Positions 49,004 to 57,503 of a stretch of DNA of 64,000 bases are shown in pieces. Made by a program: the position numbers and the translations under genes. Each line of letters begins with the position of its first letter. Position 1 is the stretch's first letter. The notes beneath the pieces are model-generated. The model had not been told where the DNA came from. It searched no databases and saw only the letters and a program-made list of their open reading frames with translations. Source of the DNA: Lonepinella sp051851555 (GTDB taxonomy: Bacteria > Pseudomonadota > Gammaproteobacteria > Enterobacterales > Pasteurellaceae); NCBI RefSeq assembly GCF_051851555.1, contig NZ_JBPDVH010000002.1:124001-188000 (forward strand). Reading direction: 5' to 3'.

Positions 49004-51142
49004 ATGTCAAGAACGATTATTCTTATTCCCATTAGTAGTGGCGTGGGCTTAACCAGCGTAAGTCTGGGTTTAATTCGAGCACTTGAACAAAAAGGGGTCA
49101 AGATCGGCTTTATTAAACCCATTTCACAACCAAGTTCAGGTGAGGATAAATTAGACCGCACCACTTCCATTGTTCGCACCAGTACCGCACTTGAAACCGC
49201 AGAACCTGTGATGTTAAGTGTGGCAGAAACCTTAATTGGTCGCAATCAATCCGATGTCTTATTAGAAAGAATCGTTGAACAGCACCAAACATTAAGTAAA
49301 AACAATGAAATTGTGGTGGTCGAGGGCTTAATCCCCGCTCGCAAAAATTCCTATGCCAACAGCATTAACTACGAAATCGCACAAGCCCTTGATGCGGAAA
49401 TTATTTTAGTGGCCGCACCGGGTAATGACACCCCTGTGGAATTAAAAGAACGTATTGAAGCCGCCGCAGCCTCTTTTGGTGGCAAAGAAAATAAAAACTT
49501 ACTCGGCGTGGTGGTAAACAAATTTAATGCCCCTGTGGATGAATCCGAACGTACTCGTCCAGATTTAACCGAAATCTTCGATTCTTATCAACATAGCCAT
49601 AATCAAGCCGGTGAAGTCTATCGCTTATTTGCCACTAGCCCAATTAAAGTGTTAGCTTGTATTCCTTGGTCGGCAGAACTCATTGCCACCCGTGCCATTG
49701 ATTTAGTCAAACATTTAGGTGCGGCGATTCTTCATGAGGGGGAAATCACCACACGCCGTATCCGTGGCATTACATTCTGTGCCAGAGGCTTACAAAATAT
49801 GGTGGAACATTTCCGCACCGGTAGCTTATTAGTGACCTCCGCTGACCGTCCCGATGTATTAGCTGCCGCCGCACTTTCTGCCACTAACGGTGTAGAATTA
49901 GCGGGGATTTTATTAACAGGTGGTTACAAAATTGATGCACAAATCAGCAAACTCTGCCAACGTGCCTTTGAAACCACAGGCCTACCGATTTTCCGTGTAG
50001 AGGGTAACACATGGCAAACGGCGTTAAATCTACAAAGTTTCAATTTAGAAGTGCCAGTGGATGACAAAGAGCGCATTGAAAATATCAAACAATATACTAG
50101 CGAACAATTTGATGCAGAATTTGTTAATCAATTAGCGGCTGCCTCTACGCGTATCCGCCGTTTATCCCCACCTGCGTTCCGTTTCCAATTAACCGAATTA
50201 GCTCGTGCGGCGAAAAAACGCATTGTATTGCCAGAGGGCGACGAACCTCGCACTATTAAAGCCGCTGTACTTTGTGCGGAACGTGGCATTGCAGAATGTA
50301 TTTTATTAGCCAACCCAGCAGATGTTCAACGTGTAGCAGAAGCGCAAGGCGTAACATTAGGCAAAGGTATTACGGTTATTGATCCTGCCTCCGTGCGTGA
50401 AAACTATGTGGATCGTTTAGTAGAATTGCGTAAAGCTAAAGGCATGACAGAAACCTCAGCTCGTGAGCAATTAGAAGACAATGTGGTATTGGGTACCATG
50501 ATGTTAGAGGCCAACGAAGTGGACGGCTTAGTGTCAGGTGCAGTTCACACCACAGCAAATACCATTCGCCCACCAATGCAAATCATCAAAACGGCACCAG
50601 GTAGCTCGATTGTTTCTTCTATCTTCTTTATGTTGCTACCAGATCAAGTGTTAGTTTATGGTGACTGTGCAGTAAACCCAGATCCAAACGCTGAACAATT
50701 AGCGGAAATCGCCATTCAATCCGCCGACTCAGCCAAAGCCTTTGGCGTGGATCCAAAAGTGGCCATGATCTCTTACTCAACAGGCACATCAGGATCTGGT
50801 GCAGATGTTGAAAAAGTGAAAGAAGCTACCCGTATTGCCAAAGAAAAACGCCCAGATTTAATCATTGACGGCCCATTACAATATGACGCTGCCGTGATGG
50901 AAGATGTGGCAAAATCCAAAGCGCCAAATTCTCCTGTTGCGGGTAAAGCGACTGTATTCGTGTTCCCAGACTTGAACACCGGTAACACCACCTACAAAGC
51001 AGTACAACGCTCTGCGGATTTAGTGTCTATCGGTCCAATGCTGCAAGGTATGCGTAAACCAGTAAACGACTTATCTCGTGGGGCATTGGTGGATGATATT
51101 GTGTACACTATTGCGTTGACAGCGATTCAAGCGACACAATAA
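49004..51142 (+). CDS. pta: Phosphate acetyltransferase
   Basis: 712 residues, the long form: N-terminal P-loop-like regulatory domain (residues 1-230; ILIPISSGVGLTSVSLGLIR), a DRTGG domain (about 225-335; LLVTSADRPDVLAAAALSA) and the catalytic PTA_PTB domain (about 385-705; RIVLPEGDEPRTIKAA). It converts acetyl-CoA to acetyl phosphate, feeding AckA. Terminated by a uptake-word hairpin. Confidence 0.97.
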   Translation: MSRTIILIPISSGVGLTSVSLGLIRALEQKGVKIGFIKPISQPSSGEDKLDRTTSIVRTSTALETAEPVMLSVAETLIGRNQSDVLLERIVEQHQTLSKNNEIVVVEGLIPARKNSYANSINYEIAQALDAEIILVAAPGNDTPVELKERIEAAAASFGGKENKNLLGVVVNKFNAPVDESERTRPDLTEIFDSYQHSHNQAGEVYRLFATSPIKVLACIPWSAELIATRAIDLVKHLGAAILHEGEITTRRIRGITFCARGLQNMVEHFRTGSLLVTSADRPDVLAAAALSATNGVELAGILLTGGYKIDAQISKLCQRAFETTGLPIFRVEGNTWQTALNLQSFNLEVPVDDKERIENIKQYTSEQFDAEFVNQLAAASTRIRRLSPPAFRFQLTELARAAKKRIVLPEGDEPRTIKAAVLCAERGIAECILLANPADVQRVAEAQGVTLGKGITVIDPASVRENYVDRLVELRKAKGMTETSAREQLEDNVVLGTMMLEANEVDGLVSGAVHTTANTIRPPMQIIKTAPGSSIVSSIFFMLLPDQVLVYGDCAVNPDPNAEQLAEIAIQSADSAKAFGVDPKVAMISYSTGTSGSGADVEKVKEATRIAKEKRPDLIIDGPLQYDAAVMEDVAKSKAPNSPVAGKATVFVFPDLNTGNTTYKAVQRSADLVSIGPMLQGMRKPVNDLSRGALVDDIVYTIALTAIQATQ

Positions 51143-51161
51143 GCAAAAATTCGTAAAATTT

Positions 51162-51198
51162 ACACCGCACTTTGAGTGATTGAAGTGCGGTGTTTTTT
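51162..51198 (+). terminator. pta terminator made of inverted uptake words
   Basis: ACACCGCACTT and AAGTGCGGTGT form an 11-bp stem with a TTTTTT tail. Paired uptake sequences doing duty as terminators are typical for Haemophilus-type Pasteurellaceae and support the organism call. Confidence 0.92.
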
Positions 51199-51278
51199 CT
51201 CCAATTTTTACCTTGCACCCACCCACAAAATCAACGACAATACGTTATTAATTTTATTCTTAAAAAAACAGACAAAAA

Positions 51279-52859
51279 ATGACCTATCCACAACAAGTAA
51301 ACAAACGTCGCACTTTTGCGATTATTTCTCACCCCGATGCGGGGAAAACCACCATTACAGAAAAAGTGTTGCTCTATGGAAATGCGATTCAAACCGCAGG
51401 TTCAGTAAAAGGTAAAGGCTCTCAGGCTCATGCGAAATCGGACTGGATGGAAATGGAAAAGCAACGGGGGATTTCGATTACCACATCCGTGATGCAATTT
51501 CCGTACAACGATTGTTTGGTGAATTTGCTTGATACCCCTGGACACGAAGATTTCTCGGAAGATACTTACCGCACGTTGACCGCCGTGGACAGCTGTTTAA
51601 TGGTGATTGACAGTGCCAAAGGGGTGGAAGAACGTACCATTAAATTAATGGAAGTCACAAGATTGCGAGATACGCCAATTGTTACCTTTATGAACAAGCT
51701 CGACCGTGATATTCGTGACCCCATGGAATTATTGGACGAAGTGGAAAATGTGTTGAAAATCCATTGTGCCCCGATTACTTGGCCTATCGGTTGTGGCAAG
51801 CTGTTTAAAGGGGTGTATCATTTATACAAAGATGAAACCTATTTATACCAAACAGGGCAAGGGCATACCATTCAAGATGTCCGTATTATCAAAGGGTTAA
51901 ATAATCCTGAGTTAGATCAAACCGTAGGCGAAGATTTGGCTCAACAGTTGCGTGATGAATTGGAACTAGTGCAAGGTGCCTCCAATGAGTTTGATCACGA
52001 TTTATTTATTAATGGCGAATTAACCCCTGTTTATTTTGGTACAGCGTTAGGTAATTTTGGCGTAGATCATTTTTTAGATGGGCTAACTCAATGGTCGCCA
52101 GCACCGCAGCCACGTCAAGCGGACACTCGCTTGGTGGAAAGTGCGGAGGAAAAATTCAGCGGTTTTGTGTTTAAAATTCAAGCCAATATGGATCCAAAAC
52201 ACCGTGACCGAGTGGCGTTTATGCGTGTGGTATCAGGCAAATATGAAAAAGGCATGAAACTTCGTCATGTTCGCCTTGGTAAAGATGTGGTGATTTCTGA
52301 TGCCTTGACCTTTATGGCAGGCGACCGCACCCATGCAGAAGAAGCCTACGCAGGGGATATTATCGGTTTGCATAATCACGGTACCATTCAAATTGGCGAT
52401 ACCTTTACCCAAGGAGAAGATCTGAAATTCACAGGGATTCCAAACTTCGCCCCTGAACTGTTCCGCCGTATTCGTTTGAAAGATCCGCTTAAACAAAAGC
52501 AATTACTCAAAGGCTTAGTACAGCTTTCTGAAGAGGGAGCAGTGCAAGTGTTTCGTCCATTAATAAACAACGATTTAATCGTGGGTGCAGTGGGTGTGTT
52601 GCAGTTTGATGTGGTGGTTTCTCGCCTAAAATCTGAATACAACGTCGAGGCGATTTATGAAAATGTCAACGTGGCAACCGCTCGTTGGGTGGAATGTGGC
52701 GATGTGAAAAAATTTGAAGAATTTAAACGCAAAAATGAGCAGAATTTGGCATTGGATGGCGGCGATAATTTAACCTATATTGCTCCAACCATGGTAAATT
52801 TAAATTTGGCTCAGGAACGCTATCCTGATGTGACATTCTTCAAAACCAGAGAACATTAA
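51279..52859 (+). CDS. prfC: Peptide chain release factor 3
   Basis: 526 residues. GTPase motifs SHPDAGKTTITEK, DTPGHEDFSED and MNKLDRD, followed by translation-factor domains 2 and 3. RF3 removes RF1/RF2 from the ribosome after release. The next gene starts 1 bp after its stop. Confidence 0.97.
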   Translation: MTYPQQVNKRRTFAIISHPDAGKTTITEKVLLYGNAIQTAGSVKGKGSQAHAKSDWMEMEKQRGISITTSVMQFPYNDCLVNLLDTPGHEDFSEDTYRTLTAVDSCLMVIDSAKGVEERTIKLMEVTRLRDTPIVTFMNKLDRDIRDPMELLDEVENVLKIHCAPITWPIGCGKLFKGVYHLYKDETYLYQTGQGHTIQDVRIIKGLNNPELDQTVGEDLAQQLRDELELVQGASNEFDHDLFINGELTPVYFGTALGNFGVDHFLDGLTQWSPAPQPRQADTRLVESAEEKFSGFVFKIQANMDPKHRDRVAFMRVVSGKYEKGMKLRHVRLGKDVVISDALTFMAGDRTHAEEAYAGDIIGLHNHGTIQIGDTFTQGEDLKFTGIPNFAPELFRRIRLKDPLKQKQLLKGLVQLSEEGAVQVFRPLINNDLIVGAVGVLQFDVVVSRLKSEYNVEAIYENVNVATARWVECGDVKKFEEFKRKNEQNLALDGGDNLTYIAPTMVNLNLAQERYPDVTFFKTREH

Positions 52860-52860
52860 T

Positions 52861-53412
52861 GTGCAAACTCTCTCTTTAATGCAATCTGCACAGCTAGTTG
52901 AAATTCGGGAGCAAATGCTGAAATTTGCCCGACTTCAACTGCGAGATGAAACCGTGGCGGAAGATATCGTGCAAGAGGCCTTGTTAAGTACGGTGAAAAA
53001 TATTGAGAATTTTCAACGTCAATCGGCGTTGAAAACTTGGGTGTTCGCTATTCTGAAAAACAAGATTATTGACTATTTGCGTCAGAAAGATCGTTTTGTG
53101 GTGGAAAGCGATTTGGTGAATGATGAAGAAGATAATTCCTTTTTTGATCAACATGGTCATTGGAAAGCCGAATATTCCCCCGAAAATTTGCCCGAAAGTG
53201 CGGTGTATTCTGATGAATTTTGGTTGGTGTTTGAAACCTGTTTAACCCATTTGCCTGCCAAACAAAGTCGAGTGTTTATGATGCGAGAATATTTGGACTA
53301 CTCTGCTCAGGATATTTGCCAAGAAGTCGATATTACCAGTAGCAACTTGCATATTTTGCTGTACCGTGCCAGATTACAACTACAACATTGCTTAACCCAT
53401 AAATTACATTAG
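52861..53412 (+). CDS. ECF-like sigma-70 family factor
   Basis: 183 residues from GTG 52861 right after the prfC stop; ATG 52879 is an alternative. Region 2 is LRDETVAEDIVQEALLSTVK, then KTWVFAILKNKIIDYLRQKD; region 4 is LPAKQSRVFMMREYLDYSAQ, then ICQEVDITSSNLHILLYRAR. It matches the HI1459-type sigma factor of Haemophilus. Its target genes are not visible. The small zinc protein after it is the probable anti-sigma factor. Confidence 0.92.
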   Translation: MQTLSLMQSAQLVEIREQMLKFARLQLRDETVAEDIVQEALLSTVKNIENFQRQSALKTWVFAILKNKIIDYLRQKDRFVVESDLVNDEEDNSFFDQHGHWKAEYSPENLPESAVYSDEFWLVFETCLTHLPAKQSRVFMMREYLDYSAQDICQEVDITSSNLHILLYRARLQLQHCLTHKLH

Positions 53413-53428
53413 AAATAAGAGATGACCC

Positions 53429-53608
53429 ATGAACTGCTTACAAGCCACCAAATTAATTTCTGATGCACAGGAACGTGAACTCAATTTTAACGAAAAAATT
53501 GGGGTCAAAACCCATGTCATGTTTTGTCCACATTGCCGAAAATTTCAAGCACAATGTGCCAAAATGCACGATTTAATGAAACAATTTGCAGGCAATAAAC
53601 CCGAATAA
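53429..53608 (+). CDS. Short zinc-binding protein, probable anti-sigma factor
   Basis: 59 residues from ATG 53429 (MNCLQATKLISDAQERELNF), 16 bp after the sigma gene. The opening CLQATKLISDAQE is the usual start of ZAS-type anti-sigma factors, and HVMFCPHCRKFQAQC supplies His and Cys ligands (H, C, C, C). No membrane part, so it would be a cytosolic redox- or metal-sensing partner. It is the homologue in position of the small gene next to HI1459. Confidence 0.75.
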   Translation: MNCLQATKLISDAQERELNFNEKIGVKTHVMFCPHCRKFQAQCAKMHDLMKQFAGNKPE

Positions 53609-53677
53609 TTTATCCCTTTGTGAAAAGGTGAATCGGATTTATACTAGTTAAACTCAGTTTAATAAAAGGAAAATATT

Positions 53678-54694
53678 ATGGCAATTTTAGTGACAGGCGG
53701 TGCCGGCTATATCGGTTCACATACCGTGGTTGAATTATTAAATGTCGGTAAAGACGTAGTGGTATTGGATAATTTATGTAATTCCTCCGCCAAATCCCTT
53801 GAACGAGTGGCACAAATTACGGGCAAACAAGCCAAATTTTATCAAGGGGATATTTTAGACAGCCCACTTTTACAGCGTATTTTTGCGGAAAATCACATTG
53901 AATCGGTGATCCATTTTGCCGGCTTAAAAGCAGTGGGCGAAAGCGTGCAAAAACCGATTGCGTATTATCACAACAACGTGGTCGGTTCACTCAATTTAAT
54001 CGAACAAATGCGACAAGCGGGCGTGTGGAATATTGTATTTAGCTCCTCTTCCACGGTGTATGGCGATCCTGCAGTGATTCCTGTCACCGAAAATTGCAAA
54101 GTAGGTGGCACGACTAATCCGTACGGCACGTCTAAATTAATGGTAGAACAAATCTTCACCGACATTGCCAAAGCGGAACCGAAATTTAGCATTACCCTAT
54201 TACGTTATTTTAACCCTGTTGGTGCCCACGAAAGTGGCTTGATCGGCGAAGATCCAAACGGTATTCCGAATAATTTAATGCCTTATATTGCCCAAGTCGC
54301 TGTCGGCAAATTGAAAGAATTGTCTATTTTTGGTAACGATTACCCAACCCCAGATGGCACAGGCGTACGTGACTATATTCACGTGGTGGATTTGGCTATT
54401 GGACATGTAAAAGCCTTAGCTCGTCACGAAAATGACGGCGGTTTGCATATTTATAATCTCGGTACAGGTGTGGGTTATTCCGTGTTAGATATGGTGAATG
54501 CCTTTGAACATGCCAACAATATCAAGGTGCCTTATAAATTCGCACCACGTCGTGCCGGCGATATTGCGGAAAATTATGCGGATGCTAGCTGTGCCTTAAG
54601 AGAATTGGGTTGGAAAGCAGAACGAGATTTAAATGCTATGATGCGTGATACGTGGAATTGGCAGAAAAATAATCCAAAGGGCTATAAAGACTAA
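53678..54694 (+). CDS. galE: UDP-glucose 4-epimerase
   Basis: 338 residues. NAD-binding GGAGYIGSHTVVEL, catalytic SSSSTVYGD with Ser and YGTSKLM with Tyr and Lys. It interconverts UDP-glucose and UDP-galactose for LPS side chains and galactose use. Preceded by AAAGGA. Confidence 0.97.
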   Translation: MAILVTGGAGYIGSHTVVELLNVGKDVVVLDNLCNSSAKSLERVAQITGKQAKFYQGDILDSPLLQRIFAENHIESVIHFAGLKAVGESVQKPIAYYHNNVVGSLNLIEQMRQAGVWNIVFSSSSTVYGDPAVIPVTENCKVGGTTNPYGTSKLMVEQIFTDIAKAEPKFSITLLRYFNPVGAHESGLIGEDPNGIPNNLMPYIAQVAVGKLKELSIFGNDYPTPDGTGVRDYIHVVDLAIGHVKALARHENDGGLHIYNLGTGVGYSVLDMVNAFEHANNIKVPYKFAPRRAGDIAENYADASCALRELGWKAERDLNAMMRDTWNWQKNNPKGYKD

Positions 54695-54705
54695 CCCCAA
54701 AAATC

Positions 54706-54739
54706 CCCTCTCCCTTTGGGAGAGGGTTAGGGTGAAGGT
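54706..54739. repeat. REP-like palindrome, copy 4
   Basis: Same hairpin as the prophage copies (CTTTGG loop variant), in the gap after galE, directly before the galE terminator. Confidence 0.85.
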
Positions 54740-54771
54740 AACACCGTAGTTTAAAACTGCGGTGTTTTTAT
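54740..54771 (+). terminator. galE terminator
   Basis: AACACCGTAGTTT/AAACTGCGGTGTT stem with one mismatch and a TTTTATTT tail. On the other strand it ends close to the convergent unknown gene. Confidence 0.8.
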
Positions 54772-55326
54772 TTAATATGTGACAAGTTTGATGTAGTTTG
54801 ACATAATCTCTAAAGTCTTATGTTTTTCAGCAGAACCTGTTTTAAATAGTTTCTGATTTTCTGGGCTGACTTTGAATTTATCAAAAAGAGAAATAATCAT
54901 TTTATCAATTCCCATTAATGAATAAACTATTCCTAAATCATAATATTTATTATCTAATATTTTTTCTAAGTAATCACCACGAATTTGCAAGACTTGCATA
55001 AATTGAGCCTCAGTTAAATTATTTAATTTTCTCTCTAATTCAAGATTAAAGCTATCTAAATCTCTTGAAAACTCTTTATAACCAACTAATTCATCAGGAT
55101 TTAAAGGTTGAATTAAATCTTTATAAGTATAAGTTTTTCCCCTAAATGTACTTTTAATTTTCTTCATTTCTTTGGTTACTTCATCATAATAATATAGTCT
55201 TGAACCATCTGGAGTGCAATATTCATTGCTACTTCTTGAAAAATCATTGCAACCATAAGACCAAACATTTGGTGAAATAAATAAACAACTCAACAGGAAA
55301 CCTAATTTAATTTTACTTTTTAACAT
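54772..55326 (-). CDS. Secreted protein of unknown function, AT-rich
   Basis: 184 residues from ATG 55326 (MLKSKIKLGFLLSCLFISPN), which has GGAAC upstream. A signal peptide ends near VWSYG; two Cys (GCNDF, EYCTPDG) could form a disulfide. The mature part is helical and charged (LELERKLNNLTEAQFMQVLQ). Base composition is more AT-rich than galE or ampG, which suggests recent gain. No family recognised. Confidence 0.65.
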   Translation of the reverse strand: MLKSKIKLGFLLSCLFISPNVWSYGCNDFSRSSNEYCTPDGSRLYYYDEVTKEMKKIKSTFRGKTYTYKDLIQPLNPDELVGYKEFSRDLDSFNLELERKLNNLTEAQFMQVLQIRGDYLEKILDNKYYDLGIVYSLMGIDKMIISLFDKFKVSPENQKLFKTGSAEKHKTLEIMSNYIKLVTY

Positions 55327-55394
55327 ATTCGTTCCTTTTTTATAAAACCTCATTTTATAAGATAATCAATACATTGATTAAACATAGCTTAAAC

Positions 55395-55823
55395 TTATTT
55401 TTGTTCAGATGAATTTTCTTTTAATTGGTCTGTATCATTCTGTTTAAGTATTTTCTGAATTTTCGGGTCTAAAAAGTAGATATAAAGTAAACCCAATACA
55501 AAAGGAAGTATCTCATTATAGAGAAGCTGCTCTACTGGCTTTGGACTAGAATAAACATAGCTCCCAAATTCGACAGCGGTAAGAATAGCAATTATTGTAA
55601 AAAAAACTTTTTTTGAGCTTATACATTTGGTCATCTCCCAATATTTAAAATTTTCAGCGTATACAATTAAACTCGAAAATAGCAATCCTTGTGCCACTAC
55701 GATTAAGACTAATATAGGGCTAGGAATACGAAAACAATTTGGAAAAGCAATAATAAGAGGAATAATCAATAAGGGGATAATGGCTATTAATAAAAATAGT
55801 CCTCTGTTCATTTTAACATTCAT
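55395..55823 (-). CDS. Four-helix membrane protein of unknown function, AT-rich
   Basis: 142 residues from ATG 55823, preceded by AAGGAAA. Four hydrophobic segments (GLFLLIAIIPLLIIPLIIAF; ILVLIVVAQGLLFSSLIVYA; VFFTIIAILTAVEFGSYVYS; LPFVLGLLYIYFL) and a polar tail. It precedes the secreted protein gene by 68 bp on the same strand, so the two may work together. No family recognised. Confidence 0.6.
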   Translation of the reverse strand: MNVKMNRGLFLLIAIIPLLIIPLIIAFPNCFRIPSPILVLIVVAQGLLFSSLIVYAENFKYWEMTKCISSKKVFFTIIAILTAVEFGSYVYSSPKPVEQLLYNEILPFVLGLLYIYFLDPKIQKILKQNDTDQLKENSSEQK

Positions 55824-56070
55824 AAGAATTTCCTTAGTAAGTTGATTAAGAATTATGCAATTCAATGCGATTGCTTCCTATACTAACATTGTTTTTTTTT
55901 TGCACAATTGCCTTTTACTTACTCGTCTATTTTTTAACCAAAACATAACCCAACACATCTCACAACCAAGGAAAAATAAAACACCGAGATCGATTTATTC
56001 TTCAACAAGATCACGCCAAATTGACGTTTTAACACTTGCACCCTCCCCGAAAATCAAGGACAATACATCT

Positions 56071-56106
56071 ACTCTCACCCCTGCCTTCTCCCAGAGGGAA
56101 AGGGGG
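56071..56106. repeat. Degenerate REP-like element, copy 5
   Basis: Reverse-orientation copy (ACTCTCACCCCTGCCTTCTC, then CCAGAGGGAAAGGGGG) with several changes in stem and tail, 26 bp before ampG. The 55824-56131 gap has nothing else recognisable. Confidence 0.65.
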
Positions 56107-56131
56107 CTTTCATTAAGATAATAAATTGACT

Positions 56132-57400
56132 ATGCCAAATAAACCGACCGTTCTCTCCCAAATTTTCAGCCGTAATATGCTGATCTGTATTTTTACTGGA
56201 TTCAGCTCTGGGTTGCCCTTTTATATTTTGATTTCCCTGTTGCCGATTTGGCTACGTTCTGAACAGGTGGATTTAACAACCCTCGGGCATTTCACCGCCG
56301 TTACGCTCCCTTTTACATGGAAATTTTTGTGGTCGCCGTTGCTTGATCGCTACACGCTCCCTTTTCTCGGTCGCCGCCGTGGTTGGATTTTGGTTTCACA
56401 ACTTCTGTTATTACTCTCCATGGCGTTATTTGGATTTATCTCCCCCCAAAGCAATCAAGGCTTAACCCTAATCGCAGGACTGGCTACCCTTTGTGCGTTT
56501 TTTTCGGCGAATCAAGATGTAGTGTTAGATGCGTATCGGCGAGAAATTTTATCGGACGAAGAATTGGGCTTGGGTAACTCTATTCATGTTAATGCGTATC
56601 GCATTGCAGGTTTAGTGCCGGGTTCTCTCTCATTGATTTTATCGGATTATTTTGATTGGCAAACCGTGTTTATTATCACCGCACTGTTTATGTTGCCGGG
56701 GATTTTGATGACCCTATTTATCAGCCGTGAACCTAAAATCTTGCTTAATTCGCACCGCACTTTACGAGATAATGTCATTGAGCCATTTAAAGAATTTTTT
56801 GGTCGCAAAGGACTTTGGTCAGCCTTAGCCATTCTTGCCTTTATTTTCCTGTATAAACTCGGCGACAGCATGGCCACTGCCCTGATTTCGCCGTTCTATT
56901 TAGATATGGGCTTTAGCAACAGCCAAATCGGGATTATCGCCAAAAATGCCTCCCTTTGGCCTATGGTGATTGCCAGTATTGTGGGCGGTGTGATCATGTT
57001 GAAAATTGGCATTAATAAAGCCTTATGGTTATTTGGTGTGGTGCAAATTCTCACCATTTTAGGCTTTGCATGGTTGGCAAAACAAGGGCCGTTTGATCAA
57101 ATCGGTAGCTATGAATTGTTTGCGTTAAGCCTAGTGATTGCCGCCGAATATATTGGCGTCGGCTTAGGCACCGCTGCCTTTGTGGCCTTTATGGCAAGAG
57201 AAACTAATCCACTTTATACGGCGACGCAACTCGCCTTATTTACCAGTTTATCCGCCTTGCCACGTGCCACGATCAATACACAAGCCGGTGCGTTAATTGA
57301 TCGGTTGGGTTATTATGATTATTTTTGGCTTTGTTTTTGGTTGGCGATCCCAGGAATGTTGTGTTTGATTTGGATTGCACCGTGGAAAACCACCAAATAG
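56132..57400 (+). CDS. ampG: AmpG-type muropeptide permease
   Basis: 422 residues from ATG 56132; a TTG two codons earlier is less likely. MFS transporter with twelve helices and the AmpG start IFTGFSSGLPFYILISLLPI, LDRYTLPFLGRRRGWILVSQ after helix 2, and ANQDVVLDAYRRE. It imports anhydro-muropeptides for cell-wall recycling, which in some species signals beta-lactamase induction. Confidence 0.93.
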   Translation: MPNKPTVLSQIFSRNMLICIFTGFSSGLPFYILISLLPIWLRSEQVDLTTLGHFTAVTLPFTWKFLWSPLLDRYTLPFLGRRRGWILVSQLLLLLSMALFGFISPQSNQGLTLIAGLATLCAFFSANQDVVLDAYRREILSDEELGLGNSIHVNAYRIAGLVPGSLSLILSDYFDWQTVFIITALFMLPGILMTLFISREPKILLNSHRTLRDNVIEPFKEFFGRKGLWSALAILAFIFLYKLGDSMATALISPFYLDMGFSNSQIGIIAKNASLWPMVIASIVGGVIMLKIGINKALWLFGVVQILTILGFAWLAKQGPFDQIGSYELFALSLVIAAEYIGVGLGTAAFVAFMARETNPLYTATQLALFTSLSALPRATINTQAGALIDRLGYYDYFWLCFWLAIPGMLCLIWIAPWKTTK

Positions 57401-57503
57401 AAACAGCAAATTACCCTTTGATTGTGCAAATTTCCTTTTCTAAACCAACAAACAACGGTATCATAACCCATTAACAAGTATCATTTATTTATAGGTATAA
57501 AAC

